From: Isochrysis galbana
Taxonomy: Eukaryota > Haptophyta > Isochrysidales > Isochrysidaceae
Assembly (NCBI GenBank): GCA_018136815.1
Contig: CM030936.1
Location: 1,896,569 to 1,960,568, forward strand
Direction of reading: 5' to 3'
DNA: 64,000 nt
Shown here: piece by piece, positions 20,581-32,527 of the stretch
Layout: each line of letters starts with the position of its first letter
Numbering within the stretch: the stretch's first letter is position 1
Position numbers and translations under genes: made by a program
The notes under the pieces: model-generated
Database searches by the model: none
What the model saw: only the letters and a program-made list of their open reading frames with translations
What the model was told of the DNA's origin: nothing

Positions 20581-21190
20581 GCTTTTCAAGCTTTTGCGAT
20601 TTTAGCGTCTTTTGTCTGTTTTCGATTACGTTTTGTTGTGGGGGCCCAAGGGGGGGTCCGGGTCCTAATGGGCCCCGGATATGTGCTAGTTGGGTGTATT
20701 GGGAACTTTCTCCCGAAAAAAATCCTCAAATTTCCTCAATTCTGAGATGGTCATTTTTTCACCCCTAATAAAAAAACACTGTTTGACCGCCCTAGCATAG
20801 AGACATAGACTATACATAGACGACTTCTAAAACAAAAACAAAAGGATCGATCGCGGATAAGACATCTGTACTATGCATGTACTCTGATTCGCTCCCGTGA
20901 GCGACCGTGCCACTCTCACAAAATGGATCGCCATGCTCGGGGCAAGGGAGGGGGATCTAGGGGGTTCGTCGGCTCGTCGGTTCGTCGGAGGGGCGGAGGG
21001 TCAGGCAGATACCGGGGGGGGGGCGGCTGGGGAGGTCCATCGTCGGGCCCTGGCAATGGAGGCGGGAGCTAGAAGTTAAAAAGAGTGGCCGGGTTTGGGG
21101 AGAGGCGGGGGGGGGCGGGCCCTGCCTCCCCCCGCCCCCCATCTCCCCCCCTCGCGGCGACGGCGGCGCTCCTTCTCATCCTGGCGAGGA
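20581..21190. other. Spacer, no gene
   Basis: AT-richer DNA (20590-20900) followed by G-rich DNA. No coding or RNA feature recognised. Confidence 0.4.
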
Positions 21191-21427
21191 GAAGAGGGGG
21201 GGGCGAAGAGAGAGAGAGAGGGAAAGAGAGAGAGAGAGAGGGAAAGAGAGAGAGAGAGAGGGAGAGAGAGAGAGAGAGAGGGAGGGAGGGAAGGGACGAG
21301 CGCCGGCACTCCTTTTAGAAGGGTGAGAGAGGCAGCCGTTGCAACAAGAAGCCCGGGAGACACTTAGGTGTACATAAATATACCCGAGGAGACGGAGAGA
21401 ACCCCAGCGGGTGGGGGGGAGACGTTG

Positions 21428-21469
<42 letters not shown>

Positions 21470-21849
21470 CGCTCCCTCTCGCTCCCTCTCTCTCTCCCTC
21501 CCCCCTCTCTCCATCTCTCTCTCTGCTCTCTCATCTATTCTGCACCCCTCTTTCTCTCTTTCTCCTCACTCTTCCCTTCCTCTGTTCGCGCACAAGAGCG
21601 GGAGAGAGCAGTGACTCACAAGAGCGGAAGAGATGACGTCTGATTCGTGATTCTTCTGTTCAGGTGCGAATTCAGGGATTGCAGAGAAGAAGCCGCGGGA
21701 CAGAGTGGCACACGTTGAGCACAACGTACAAGATCACTTAGAGTAATACCTCGGCCATGGAGGAGAGAGAAGAAGAGAGGAGGGCAGGTGAAGAGACAAG
21801 AGAGAGAGAGCCGAGGGAGGGGAGCGCGAGTAAAAAGAGCTCTCTCTCT

Positions 21850-21898
<49 letters not shown>

Positions 21899-21930
21899 TC
21901 CCTCTCTCTCCCCTCTCCCCCCAATCTCTT
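21191..21930. repeat. GA and CT microsatellite blocks
   Basis: (GA)n-rich at 21206-21290, near-perfect (CT)n at 21431-21466 and continuing to 21520, (GA) again around 21770-21830, and (CT)n at 21838-21900. The alternation of purine and pyrimidine strands could form hairpins or triplexes. The open frames here are compositional artefacts. Confidence 0.9.
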
Positions 21931-23081
21931 CCCGGGTGTGGTTCCCTCCACTTGTGGGTGCCTCGGCGGTTCGGTTTCTCACGCTTTGCCTCCCATTTTC
22001 TCCTCTCCTCTCACCTGTCTCCCATCCCAATTCCCCCCCTCTCTCTTCCCCACTCCTCTCTTCCCCTCCCCCTTTTTCTGCCACTTCTCCTGTGCTGGGC
22101 GCCTACATGCCGCCCGAGCCGGCGGCAGCCGCGCGCGCCCAGGCCAGACGTGAGCGTGGCGCGGGGCGGGCTCGGCGCGCGCGCTTCTCCTCAACACCAT
22201 CCATTTCTCCCTCCTCTGCTCCTGCTCGCCGCCGCTCCTCCCAGAACTCTCTCTCTCTCCTCCTCTTCCCCCCTCTCTCTCCGCCCCTGTTCTGCTTCCT
22301 CTCTCCTCCGCTCAGAGCTGCTTTTCTCCCTCCCTCCTCCCTCCCTCCCTCCCTCCCCTCCCTCTCGCGTTCTCTCCCCCTCTCTCCCTCTCCCTCTGCC
22401 TGCCTTCATCCCCGAGAGGCAGGAACACGGTCCCCCATTTCATCTCCCTCCTTATCCTTCCCCCTCCCTCTCCCTCCCTTCCCCCCCCCCCCCCCCCCAT
22501 CTTTCGGCTCAAAGGTACCCCCCCCCCTTTATATTTCTCCTCCCCACCCTCACCTTGGCCTCTGCCGGTTATGTCTGGCTGGCATAGGCGAGGCTAGATG
22601 CAGCCAAACAACCTCACCGATTCAACCCTTCCCCTCTTCTCTCCATCTCTCTCTCTCCACCCCCCCTTTTTCAAAGACGCTTCTCCCCTCCGCCCTCTCC
22701 CTGCCTATTTATGTCTTCCATCACCCCTCCGTCTAGCTCAGACGGGGCACGGGCCAGGGTTCTTAGCGAAAATCATCCAACGGTTCCCTCTCTATTCGTC
22801 TGTCTCCCCCCCCCCGCCCTTTCCCCTGATGTAGCTTTGGCAAAGCCCTGTCGGTTGCAGCGCGCAGCCTCCCGCTTCACACCACACCCAGCCAGCACGA
22901 AGATCGATTGCCCTCCTCTACGCCGATACAGACTCTTCGGGCCTTTCCCAGTGCTCTTCCCTACCCCTGGCCTCACCTCACTCTCTCATTCTCTCCCGCA
23001 CTGCATCCCCCCCTCTACTCACTCTCCGTATCCACCGCTGCTACAGCACAACTGGTCTCCGCAAAAGGCTCGTATGACCAG
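21931..23081 (+). promoter_or_regulatory. Pyrimidine-rich region upstream of the kinase gene
   Basis: The plus strand is dominated by C and T (ccctccctccctccc, a C-run at 22482-22498). It lies directly 5' of the first kinase exon that I can identify and may contain leader sequence or further 5' exons. No conserved coding segment was seen. Confidence 0.4.
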
Positions 23082-26000
23082 ATGCCGCCCAACACGCTGC
23101 TGTGCGCCTACCTCGACGACAGGGAAAGACGTACCTTTGTGGATGCATCGTCCGAGGTCAAGGTCAAACGGGGGGAGGTCATCATGCGCCAGGGTGAGGA
23201 CACAATCGGGCAAAAACGGGCCGCATGCGTGTACACTGGCGTGGGGGGAGCACAAGCACAGGGGGAATGGATGCTTCCTTGGCTAGAGTGGCTGAAACTT
23301 GGGTCCATGCTGACCCGGTCGGTGTGGCGCTCAGTGGCAGGGGGAGAAAGAGCGTGTGCGGTGACGTCATGGGAGGTTGACCTGTGAGGCCACACATGCC
23401 TGGTAACACACAGGCGACAAGGGCAACAACTTCTACCTGATCAAGGCGGGCACGTGCGAGGTGATGGTGAATGAGGGAGGCTCTATCCTGACTAAGCAGT
23501 TGGGCCCGGGCGACTCGTGTGGCGAGCTCGCCCTCCTGACCGGCAACCCGCGATCCGCGACGGTCACGGTGCGACAGTGTGTCCATCAGTGTGCAGCCTC
23601 GCCTCATCCGCGCTAGCTCTCCATCGCCCTGCGGGCGCGACGTCTAACAACGCCTTTTTCATTGCAGGCGACGTCGGACGAGCTGGTTCTGCTTATGGTG
23701 ACTCGCCGGCTCTTCATGAGCGCGATCGGCGACAAAATCAAGGAGAAGCGGACTACGTGGATGCCTTTCCTGGAGTCGGTCGGCATCTTTGCAAGCAACC
23801 TTAGCGACTACGACCGCGGGCTGCTCACAGATGCGTTGGCCCCGTGCATCTTCGAGAAGGGCGCTGTCATCACGAGGGCCGGCCACATGCCCTCGCAACC
23901 GCTCTTCTATCTGCTCCGCGACGGGACAGTCGAGGAGACCACTGCAGGGCCATCTGGAGTGCAGCGTAAGCTGCAGCCCGGCGACTTCTTCGGGGAAGTC
24001 GAGCTGTTGCAAAAGTCGCCCTGTCAGGCGACGCGCGTCGCCAAGACCAGAGCAGTGTGCGCCACCCTGACGGCCGATCAGTTTGTCAAGATGGTGCCGT
24101 TGCACGCGCTTGCGACGGAAGGCAAGCAGCAGAAGTTCGCCCTCGCCGTGGGCGGTGGTCCAAGAGAGCGCGGCCGTCGGTATGGCCAGTCCGCCGAGGC
24201 CACGTCGGCAGCGCGCCCACAAACGCCCTCTGGCACATGCAAGAGCACCGAGGCGATTGCTCGCATCATGCATGCAGTGAAAAACCAAAAGATTTTCTCC
24301 CGGCTCAATGAAGAGCAGCTGGTGCTTCTTCAGCAGACGATGCGCGAGCATAAGGTGCCAGCTGGAACAAGCGTCATCTCGCAGGGTGAGAAGGGAAACC
24401 ACTTCTACGTCGTCGATTCTGGAGAGCTCGACGCCTTTGTGCAAAGCGAGCCTAGCAAGCCGGCGGCACAAGTCAAATCTTTCGGCCCGGGCGACTCGTT
24501 CGGAGAGCTGGCGCTTATGTACAACTGCCCGCGCACCGCGTCGATCGTCACGCGCACAGACGCGGTGCTATGGTCGGTAGATCGCGTATCGTTCCGTGGG
24601 ATCGTGCTCGAAGCCAACACGCGCAAAGCGGCGATGTATGAGGCCTTCCTCGAGAAGGTGCAGCTCCTCGAGCCCTTGACAAAGGAGCAACGCAACAGGA
24701 TGGTCGACGTGCTCGAGGAGGTAGAGTTCAATCCGAACGAGACCATCATCAGGGAGGGTGACGCGGGGACCCACTTTTATATCGTGGTAGAGGGCCATGT
24801 GTCCATCACCAAATCCGGCCAGGAGGGCGAGCTCGCCCGCCGGGGCGTTGGCGACTACTTTGGGGAGCTCTCGCTGAAAACCGGCGCGCCGACCATCGCC
24901 TCAGTCGCCGCCATCGAGGAGAAGTGCAAGCTCGTCCGCATGGACCGCGGCGCTTTCCTTCGCCTACTTGGCCCGCTCGACTCTCTGCTCGCGCTCCGCA
25001 AGTACACCGCCACAGGGCAGGAGGTGTCGGTGTCGTCGGCCGATGCCGCGGCGGATGCTCTCAAGGAGCTCACCATGACAGCAGCCGACGAGTACCCTGG
25101 GTTCACCTTCCAGCGCGCCCCAACCGGCATCTCGCTGGACCAGTTTACGGTCACAAGGGGCACGTTGGGCGAGGGCGCTTTTGGTAAGGTGCGGCGAGCT
25201 AGAGATAAGAAGACGGGCGCCGTCTGGGCGCTCAAGCAAATGTGCAAGGCGGACATAGTGTCGATGGGCCAGGTGGAGCACATCATCCAGGAGACTCAGG
25301 TGCTCTCCGCCGTGCTCCACCCCTTTGTGGCCAACAAATACGCTGCCATCACCACCCCCACCAACCTCATTCTCCTGCTCGAGTTCTGCCCTGGTGGCGA
25401 CATGTTTGACCAACTCTATAGACACAAAAAGTTCTCAGTGCAAGACGTGTCCATCTACATCATGCAAGTGCTATTGCCCATCGAATACATGCACAAACAG
25501 GGGATCGTGCACCGGGACTTGAAGCTCGAGAACATTCTGGTGGCCGAGGATGGCGCGCTGAAGCTTACGGACTTTGGATTCGCCAAGTACATCCAGCACC
25601 GCTCGTACACTCTCTGCGGCACGCCCGAGTACCTGGCACCTGAGCTCATCCTAGAGAAGGGTCACGGAAAGGTGATGTGCAGCCCCTGCCTGTCGGCTGA
25701 GCGTCCGCCCGAGGCGCCCGCCTCGCACTCGCGTCCGACATAGACTGCGACGCTCCTGCACATGAAGGCTGTGTTTGAGCAGCCCCTCCCCCCCCTTTCG
25801 GACGCGCCCAGGCTGTCGATTATTGGGCTTTGGGCATCCTCCTGTTCGAGATGCTGAACGGCCACTCGCCCTTTGAGGCGGAGGACCACTTGGCCACATA
25901 CCAGAAAATTTTGGATGGCACGGTGACGTATCCCTCGGACATGGATGCAGATGCCATCGATTTGGTTTCCAAGTTGTTGCAGAAGGACATATCGCGCCGT

Positions 26001-26207
26001 TATGGCAACATGGTTGCTGGCGCCAAGGACATAAAGGACCACAAATTCTATGCGCACGTTGATTGGAGTTCACCGTATGGATATAGGGGCTCGATTCGGC
26101 CGGCCAAGTTCGAACCTGCCAAACATGATTGGTTACCTGCGCTAGAAGTAGTTACGGAGTCGAAGCCGCTCAAGCCACATGACCAGGCGCTGTTTGCGTC
26201 GTTCTAG
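23082..26207 (+). CDS. cGMP-dependent-type protein kinase with four cyclic-nucleotide-binding domains
   Basis: Four exons (23082-23193, 23414-23568, 23668-25671, 25812-26207) give 888 aa; introns of 220, 99 and 140 bp are all GTG...CAG and keep phase. Four CNB domains precede the kinase; their phosphate-binding cassettes are CGELALLTGNPRSA, FGEVELLQKSPCQA (residue about 197), FGELALMYNCPRTA (about 367) and FGELSLKTGAPTIA (about 487). The cyclic-phosphate Arg is present in sites 1 and 3 and replaced by Gln and Ile in sites 2 and 4. The AGC kinase domain has GEGAFGKV (about 590), ALK, HRDLKLEN (about 704), DFGFAK (about 724) and LCGTPEYLAPE. The C-terminus FASF resembles the FxxF end of PKA/PKG. 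It phosphorylates Ser/Thr in response to cyclic nucleotide; cGMP is favoured by architecture (algal and apicomplexan PKG) but not shown. The N-terminus may extend upstream. Confidence 0.92.
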
Positions 26208-26920
26208 TGCTCGCTGTCGCGTCAACGGCGGTTAGCGGTGAGCTTCTAGCATTGAGGGGTCCATGTTGGACGGCGTGGCCCGTTTCGACGAGGAGCGCTT
26301 CATGGCGCGTTTCAATGCCTCGTGGCACTCTTGGACTTCAACTTGGCTTTTTTTCCTCCCGCACATCGCGGCCCGCTCCTACTGCAGCTGCTGCTGTCAC
26401 GCGCCTAGCGCTTGCGTGGACTCACAGTCCCATCCTTCGAGAACGCTCGGATCGTACTGCGGGCCGCCGACCATGGGGCTCCCTTGGCCGCCGCCGCCGC
26501 ATGAGAGCCTAGCGATAGACCGCAGCAAGCTTGCCATCGCTGCGCTCGCCACGCGTGGCGACCGTCGTGTTTTGATCATGTGTACATATCCGTCTTATGA
26601 TGGTGCGTTGTGGCAGTGCTATATTGCGTGCGCAAATGCATGTCGTGGAGAGCCTCCGGCATGCTCTCTCGTCGTCTCCATCATTCCGGAGCTCTCCATC
26701 CGCCTTCATTTCATCAAGTTCCCGTCTACGCGACATCTTTGATCCCCCCACCCCCCCCTCTTGGTGTCCTTGTGTGTTTCTCCTTTGTCCGCTTTATCAT
26801 CAGCGCGTGGTAGGGTATAGGGTATGGATTCGTGTACAAGGAGAGTGTCGTCAACTTGCTATTTGGATGATGATGGGGCTCGCAACGAGGTTGCTGCTAA
26901 TGCGCCTCATACGCAAGTAA
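26208..26920. other. Intergenic, no supported gene
   Basis: Open frames such as 26263-26742 lack domains and splice context; treated as 3' flank of the kinase gene. Confidence 0.4.
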
Positions 26921-26924
26921 GTGT

Positions 26925-27235
26925 ACACTTGGTTCGCCCATGGGGGCCACGAGCCCCCCCCCCTCCACTCCTCCCCCCTGCGGTAGGTGGGGGAGGAACC
27001 ACCCATCCTCCTGGCATGCCTTATTATTATTATGGCTTGCCGCTAGGAGCAGACTGCCCTGCTAACCCGCTCTCTTCCCCACGGGCTTGCCTGATTTGCT
27101 CGTCCTAGCCTGTCGCTAAACCTACTTTTATGAGTGGGGGTCAATGGGGGCCTCGCGCCCCCCTCTCTCAATCGCGGACACCCCCTGGGGTGGGCCCGTA
27201 CACTCAACCCCAGCCCCTGCCCTCTGGCAGGGGTG
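26925..27235 (+). repeat. 5' part of the SINE-like repeat, then a second repeat family
   Basis: 26928-27110 follows the head of the 0.75-kb repeat (acttggttcgcccatggggg, gggggaggaaccacccatcc, ctggcatgcc). 27121-27235 is a different unit (acttttatgagtgggggtca, tgggggcctcgcgccccc) found again at 54778-54895 at high identity. The two are fused end to end. Confidence 0.75.
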
Positions 27236-28114
27236 GCGGATCGAGCATGACCACTGGCTCGATATGCGACGATTCGGAAGGGAAACGATCGGCGGAAGGC
27301 GCGGCGAAGGTGGCCGGGGGTGATGGAATGACGGGCTGGACCACCTCCTCAGCAGCGAAAGGCGGGAGGACGGGCTTGGGCGAGGGCGAGCGCGACGACG
27401 GAACGGACATGGCTGGCTGGGCGGATCGGGATCGGGATGGATAGGCTAGGGCTGAGGGAGTGGAGGTGGAGAGGTTTGGTATCGAGGTAGTGTTGAGAAC
27501 GAGGGACGAGAACGGGAACGAGAACGAGAACGAGAGCGACGAACGGAGAACGACAGACGACAGACGGCCAGGGGCCGATGGACCGACGAGATGACACCAC
27601 ACTCACACACTCACGTCAACACTCTCCACACTAACGTATCCTTATCACGGAACGCACAGGAACCTGCTGACAGACCGAATAAGGAAGAGAATGCCGACAA
27701 GAGAGCGACGGGGCGACGGACGATATCCTTCTTGCCGACTAGGGGCGAGTTAGATTTGCGAATGATGCCCGCCGCCTCCATCTCGGCGACGTGCTTGTCG
27801 ACAATGGCCCTGCCTTCGGCTCCCATCTTGGACGGAGCGTGGCGATGAGCCGTAGCGCCGGGGAGTAGTGGTAGTTCCACCTCCATGACGTGGGTGTGCT
27901 TGGGGTTCTTGGGGTCGAGAGCGAACGCGTCGATGTGACGAGCCAGCAGGCGGCGCACGCGCGCCTTCGCGCCTTCTGCTCCGGCTTCAGCTGGTCGTCG
28001 GGGTCGAGTGGGATCGAGTCGAGTAGTGTGCGCTGCGCGTCGGTGAGAAAGGACTCGGGTCGTTGTCGTCGGTAGTAAGAGAGCGGTTAGCCTCGTGGAG
28101 TATGTACTCCACAT
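27236..28114 (-). mobile_element. Rearranged Ty3/gypsy remnant: pre-RT pol segment joined to leader/gag
   Basis: On the minus strand, 28114-27730 encodes a segment typical of the region just before Ty3 RT (FALDPKNPKHTHVMEVELPL, then AEMEAAGIIRKSNSP and GKKD). It switches at about 27730 into the leader seen at 19.67 kb and then the gag start (SVPSSRSPSPKPVLPP) to about 27236, where the SINE-type sequence begins. The order pol-then-leader/gag is opposite to an intact element, so this is a rearrangement or two nested copies. Confidence 0.75.
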
Positions 28115-28309
28115 GAGCCGAGGCTACCGGAGAATAAGCGGGTAGCGTGACCGGGCGAGAGGCCAGCTTCCAAACGGCAAACGGTGACCAGGGACAAGCA
28201 CATCCTCGACGTCCTCCCTATCGTCTGGCCAGAGTCTCTTCGCTGGCTGTGAGAGGCGGGTGCGGACGGGCCAGGGCGGGCGAGTCAGGTGATCCTGTGG
28301 GGAGAGGAA

Positions 28310-28445
28310 TGAGACAGCAGGGCTGTGTGCTCCTGGCAAGCCATCAGGCGTGCCAAGAGAGTGAGTGGTCCCTCCCCCATGGCAGGGGAGGAGTGGAGAG
28401 AGAGGGGGGCTAGTGCCCCCCCATGGGCAAACTAAGTATAAACTT
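28310..28445 (-). mobile_element. SINE-like repeat, 5'-end fragment
   Basis: It is the same sequence as the head of the 0.75-kb element in reverse orientation (gtgctcctggcaagccatca ... cccatgggcaaactaagtat ... aacttagtt). The element's 3' two-thirds are missing. Confidence 0.8.
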
Positions 28446-28524
28446 AGTTATGGTGTTCCAAGACCTAATTCGATGAGCAGCGAACCACTTGTGAGGGGTG
28501 TCTCATAGTAAAGAAGGCGTCGTA

Positions 28525-31335
28525 CTACCCGCCAACTTCGAGTCTTTGCTCGATTGCAGCGCTGTGTAAAACGAGCTCAAGATGGCGCCGTCGCCGGAGG
28601 CTCCGCTCGCACCTCTCGACTCGCGTATCGCGGCAGCCCTCTCTCATGGATGGTCCACCAAGCACCCCCGGTGACTGCGTGACCGTTGAGACATCCCGCC
28701 CCGTCCCAAAACTATCGATCGCGAAATCCCACTGCACATCGATGTCCCAATAGGGCAAGGACACTAGATTGAAGCCTAGACGTCGTAGCTGACGCCGTTT
28801 GAGCTGCGTGGCGCCTGTCGGCTTGCGTGAACCATTGGCAAGGAAATGACTTGGGCCATCCACCTCGATGTTGATTGAGCCAGCCTGAGCATGCTCGACC
28901 ACAAAGTCAATGCGGTACCCGTTGGGGAGGACAACTTCTTCCTCGACCCGTGTGACCTGCAACGGGAGTAAGTGATTGATGTTTGAAGGAGTTTCCACAC
29001 AATAATCGTAGTTCAATGGGTTGAGCCCATGCGGAAATGGGGCGCTGGCCACCGAACACCATCTCCCCCTCGAGGTGCTCGTGGACAGGGAAGAGGGGTC
29101 ACCTGAGCGATCCCGGCTAGATCCATTCCAACGAGCATCTGTAAATGGGACGTCGTAGGAACAGTAGCGCTGAATGCTTCGAGAGCCGAAGCGCGCAAGG
29201 AGCACGATAGGCCATGGGATGTGTCGCCGCGCTCTTGAAGCCATAGCTGCCACTGGTGCAGCTGGCAAAGCAGTGCAACGTCGGTAGAGCTCGGCTGAAA
29301 CATCTCTTCCGCACGAGCAGAAATGAGGCGCACGTCGTCATTGCCGAGGATGTCGTCCGGTGGATCAAGGCAAGCAAGGGCCCACGTCACATTTGCCAGC
29401 TCTAGCGGCGTGAAATCATGGAGGCGCATGATGGCGGATCGGATAAGTATGGTGTACATGGCGCTGCGTTCCGCGAAGGGTAACATGCCGAGGACGGCGA
29501 AGCTCCGCAGGAGATTGCTTAGGTCGCATGCCATGAGGCCGTGCGGATTCTCGAAGACTACGCGAGCAAGAGCGTCCATCATCTGTACCATTCGGAGGAG
29601 GAAAAGGGGTGAGCAAGGGATGTTGGCGGCGCCCGCGCCCCCCTTGTTCAGGGCATTCGCGCACTTGTGCGCGAAGATCGGGATTGTGACCCTGGCACAG
29701 TCGGGCGGCGCGGAACATTGGGAGGGTTCGCGGCAGGTGGGCGCGTGCAAGTGATTGGCATCGAAGGATTCGCATGACATCAGCTCATGATGGGGCGAAA
29801 GCCTCACTCTCGCGGGACGACACAAATAGCTTGGCGGTTACACAACTCACCTGCGGGTGGTGCTGCCGCATCGATGCAAACGCCCATGCGGCGACTGCGA
29901 TTCCCTGGCTGTCGACATTCAAAGGGTTGCTTGAGAGTTTGTGCACGAGGGCGTCTCCCAGCATCTGGTATGGCTCCGCCCCTTCCCCTTGGCATGCGCC
30001 AGCACTCCCAAAAGCCCACATGAGCGCAGACAGCTCAACAAGATTGAACTTCGCCAACTTGCGAGGGTCCAGATACCCGCGCACCGCAGAGAGCAATGGC
30101 GGCGAGAACTTGCCGGCCATGACGGCCCGATGTGGCTGCTTCTCCTTCACGTCAATACACCATTTAGGATGCTCGGACTTAGCAAACGCCCACGATAGCA
30201 TCGCCAGTCCCTGGGGTGTGAAGGCACTCAGGGACGGGATAGCGCGGGTGGCGATGCCGTCGAAGAGACGCGGTGCGGAAGACTTGGCGGTTGCGAATGC
30301 CCAGGCGACATTGCTGAGCTCGTGAGCGTTGAACTCACTCAAACGCTCGTGCGCAACGTTCGCTAGCGCGTCGAACAGTGCAGGGGAAGTATGTCCAGCA
30401 GTCGCAAAGCTCCACGCGAGGCTTCCAATTCCCTGCGAGATAAACTCTTCCCGCTGAGCGCGATTCTGTAATCGGGTCATGACCGCATGCTCGAGCATGG
30501 GAAAAACCTCCGAATGCGCGTCTTTGACATGGGCGAAAGCCCACACGATGTTGCAGATGGATTGCGCAGAGAACATGCTCAGGTCTGCCCTTGTGAGAGC
30601 AGTGGCACTCTCAGTCCAAATCCGATCCCAAGGCCCGTGGCCTGAGAGGCGCGCCGCTACCAACGTGTGAAGGATGCTAGAGAGCGCACGTTGACTGATC
30701 AACTCATTCGAGATCATTGTCGCCGTATCCTCACACACCTTCCGGAACGTGTCGAGCCCCTTCATCGAAGTCAGCCCCAGATGTTTGTCCACTACTCGCT
30801 TGCGGAGGGTAACCCAGAGGCCTGAATAGTGCCGGTCGTTGAACGCATGGCCACTAGATTGGTAAATCTGAAGAAGTTCATCCAGATCGCGCGCCGATTT
30901 GATCAACCTCATTGTGCATTTATCCCTCCACAATCGCTTTGAAAGCAGCTCCTCATCCGAAGCCGACGGGTTCGAATTGCCCGAGGGAGCCGTTGCCTGT
31001 CTATTTCTCCAGCTCTTGGGCTGCACACCCGGCGAGAGCCGGGGAGACGTAGCAGCGCCATGGGGGACGGAGCGCCGCGCGCTGGGCTGGGCGGCCACGG
31101 CGCGCCGGCTGACGGGCAGAGGAGGGCTCGCTCGGTGGAGTGGGCTGAACGGGCACTCTCTCACGCTGTGGCCCGGCTGACCGCACGAGGAGCAGCACGA
31201 GGCATTGTCGGGCGAGGATCTATACGACGCGCTTGGATTGCCCGCGACAGAGCACAACGACTGCGCCCTGCCTCCGCCGGAGCACAGAGTGAACGAGGCC
31301 AGCCGGCGCGGACAGAGGAGCGAGAGCGCGCGCAT
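28525..31335 (-). CDS. RAP-domain protein with N-terminal CCHC zinc knuckle (organellar RNA factor)
   Basis: Exons 31335-29851, 29582-29103 and 28956-28525, with introns of 268 and 146 bp (GTGAGT/CAG, GTGACC/CAG), give 798 aa. ATG 31335 opens MRALSLLCPRRLASFTL, an organelle-type presequence. A perfect C-x2-C-x4-H-x4-C knuckle (CSSCGQPGHSVREC) is at residues 48-61. The middle is built of degenerate about 35-residue helical repeats marked by WAFA (SNVAWAFATAKSSAPRLFDG, AMLSWAFAKSEHP, WALACLDPPDD). The C-terminus is a RAP domain: IDFVVEH, INIEVDGPSHFL, RRQLRRLGFNLVSLPYWDI. Such proteins act in mitochondrial or plastid RNA maturation and rRNA or translation control. The zinc knuckle at the N-terminus is an unusual addition. 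The target organelle is not decidable. Confidence 0.87.
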
Positions 31336-31435
31336 CAGCGGCCGGCGGATGGCTCGGCTCTCTCTCTCTCTCTTATTAGTACTCACTTACTCACTCTACA
31401 AATGGTGAGTCACACTGGTTACCTATTATTAGTAG

Positions 31436-31533
31436 TAGAGGGTTTTTGAGGTAACTCGACTCAAGTGTGGGCGACTCAACTGCGTTGGCGCGCTGTTGAG
31501 TCACTGTTGAGTTCGCGATGCAAAATACCGTTG
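31436..31533. mobile_element. About 100-bp MITE-like hairpin element, copy 1
   Basis: It starts agagggtttttg and ends tgcaaaatacc. The interior is a set of GACTCAA/TTGAGTC inverted words. A related copy is at 39411-39518. It lies about 100 bp upstream of the RAP gene ATG. Confidence 0.5.
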
Positions 31534-32527
31534 AGGCAGAATCTAATGTCTAATGACAAATGTGCACATTTTCGAGGCAATTAAAAAACACACAGGCACC
31601 TGAAAACGTTTTCGCGTTTTCGCGCTCGTGCGAAGTTGATGTCGACCACGAAAGAGCACCAGAGGCCAGAGGTCGCACTGTGAGACGCGCGCCTGCGTTC
31701 CCCGGGCACGGTTACCCCTGGGCATGCAGTACAGAGTCTTGCGGGGGCGCACAGCGTCGCCTGCGCCCTCCACCTCGTCCCTGCTAGCATCTGCTGCTGC
31801 CAGCCTCTCACGCGCATGCAGTGCGCGGCTGGCCGCGAGCCATCAAAATGACGGTGCTGCGCATGACGGGCTGGCCCATCACGCGCGGCACCGCCTCGGC
31901 ATGGCGAGAGGGGTCGCCTACTGGCCGCACTGAACCTCGCCAGAGTGGCCGCAGGCTGCTTGCGAGGCCAACGACTATCGCTGCGACCGCCGCAGGAGAA
32001 AGAGATCAAATTGATTATAGTACGGGGAGAAAGCTTATCGGAGGGTTCGTTCTATCCCCGCGCCGGTGGTGTTGGCCACTTGTTGTTGTGCGTGACTGCA
32101 GCTCACGCTAGTCTTTCCGTTATATTCAGCGTGTTCGCTATGAGTCCGAGGGGGGTGCATGATGAACAAGGCAACAACGTTGTGGAGTATAGATTATGTC
32201 AGCTTAAGTTCCCGCCGCACATGAGCCTCAGGGGCTGAAACGCCGGCTGTTGTGGCTGGACCCAACCTCCTGGGAACAGTTCTAATGATTCCAAATCTTA
32301 CCAAATCTTGTTTTATGCCTTCGCGTCAGGTGTCAAAAGCTAGTGCGAGCGCTGTGAATGATGGTAAGACCGTGCTGCATCATTCCCAACAGTGTGCACG
32401 GCGATGCAGTGATGGCGTCGGCCGTATTTGCTATTTTCGACGTTGTACTTGACTCAATATGCGACGGGAGGCTAGCGACTGATGGACGACAGCCAGGTAG
32501 TCTTGCGAGACGCCGTGCTTTTGCGTC
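31534..32527. other. Intergenic, no supported gene
   Basis: Several open frames exist on both strands but have no domain or composition bias consistent with coding. This is the space between the 5' side of the RAP gene and the 3' end of HAT1. Confidence 0.4.

Noticed and set aside
21085..22736. Several 90-270 codon open frames in GA/CT-rich DNA
   Set aside because: Pure dipeptide-like composition (Arg-Glu or Ser-Leu) from microsatellites, on both strands.
26263..26742. 159-codon plus frame after the kinase gene
   Set aside because: No recognisable motif; probably kinase 3' flank.
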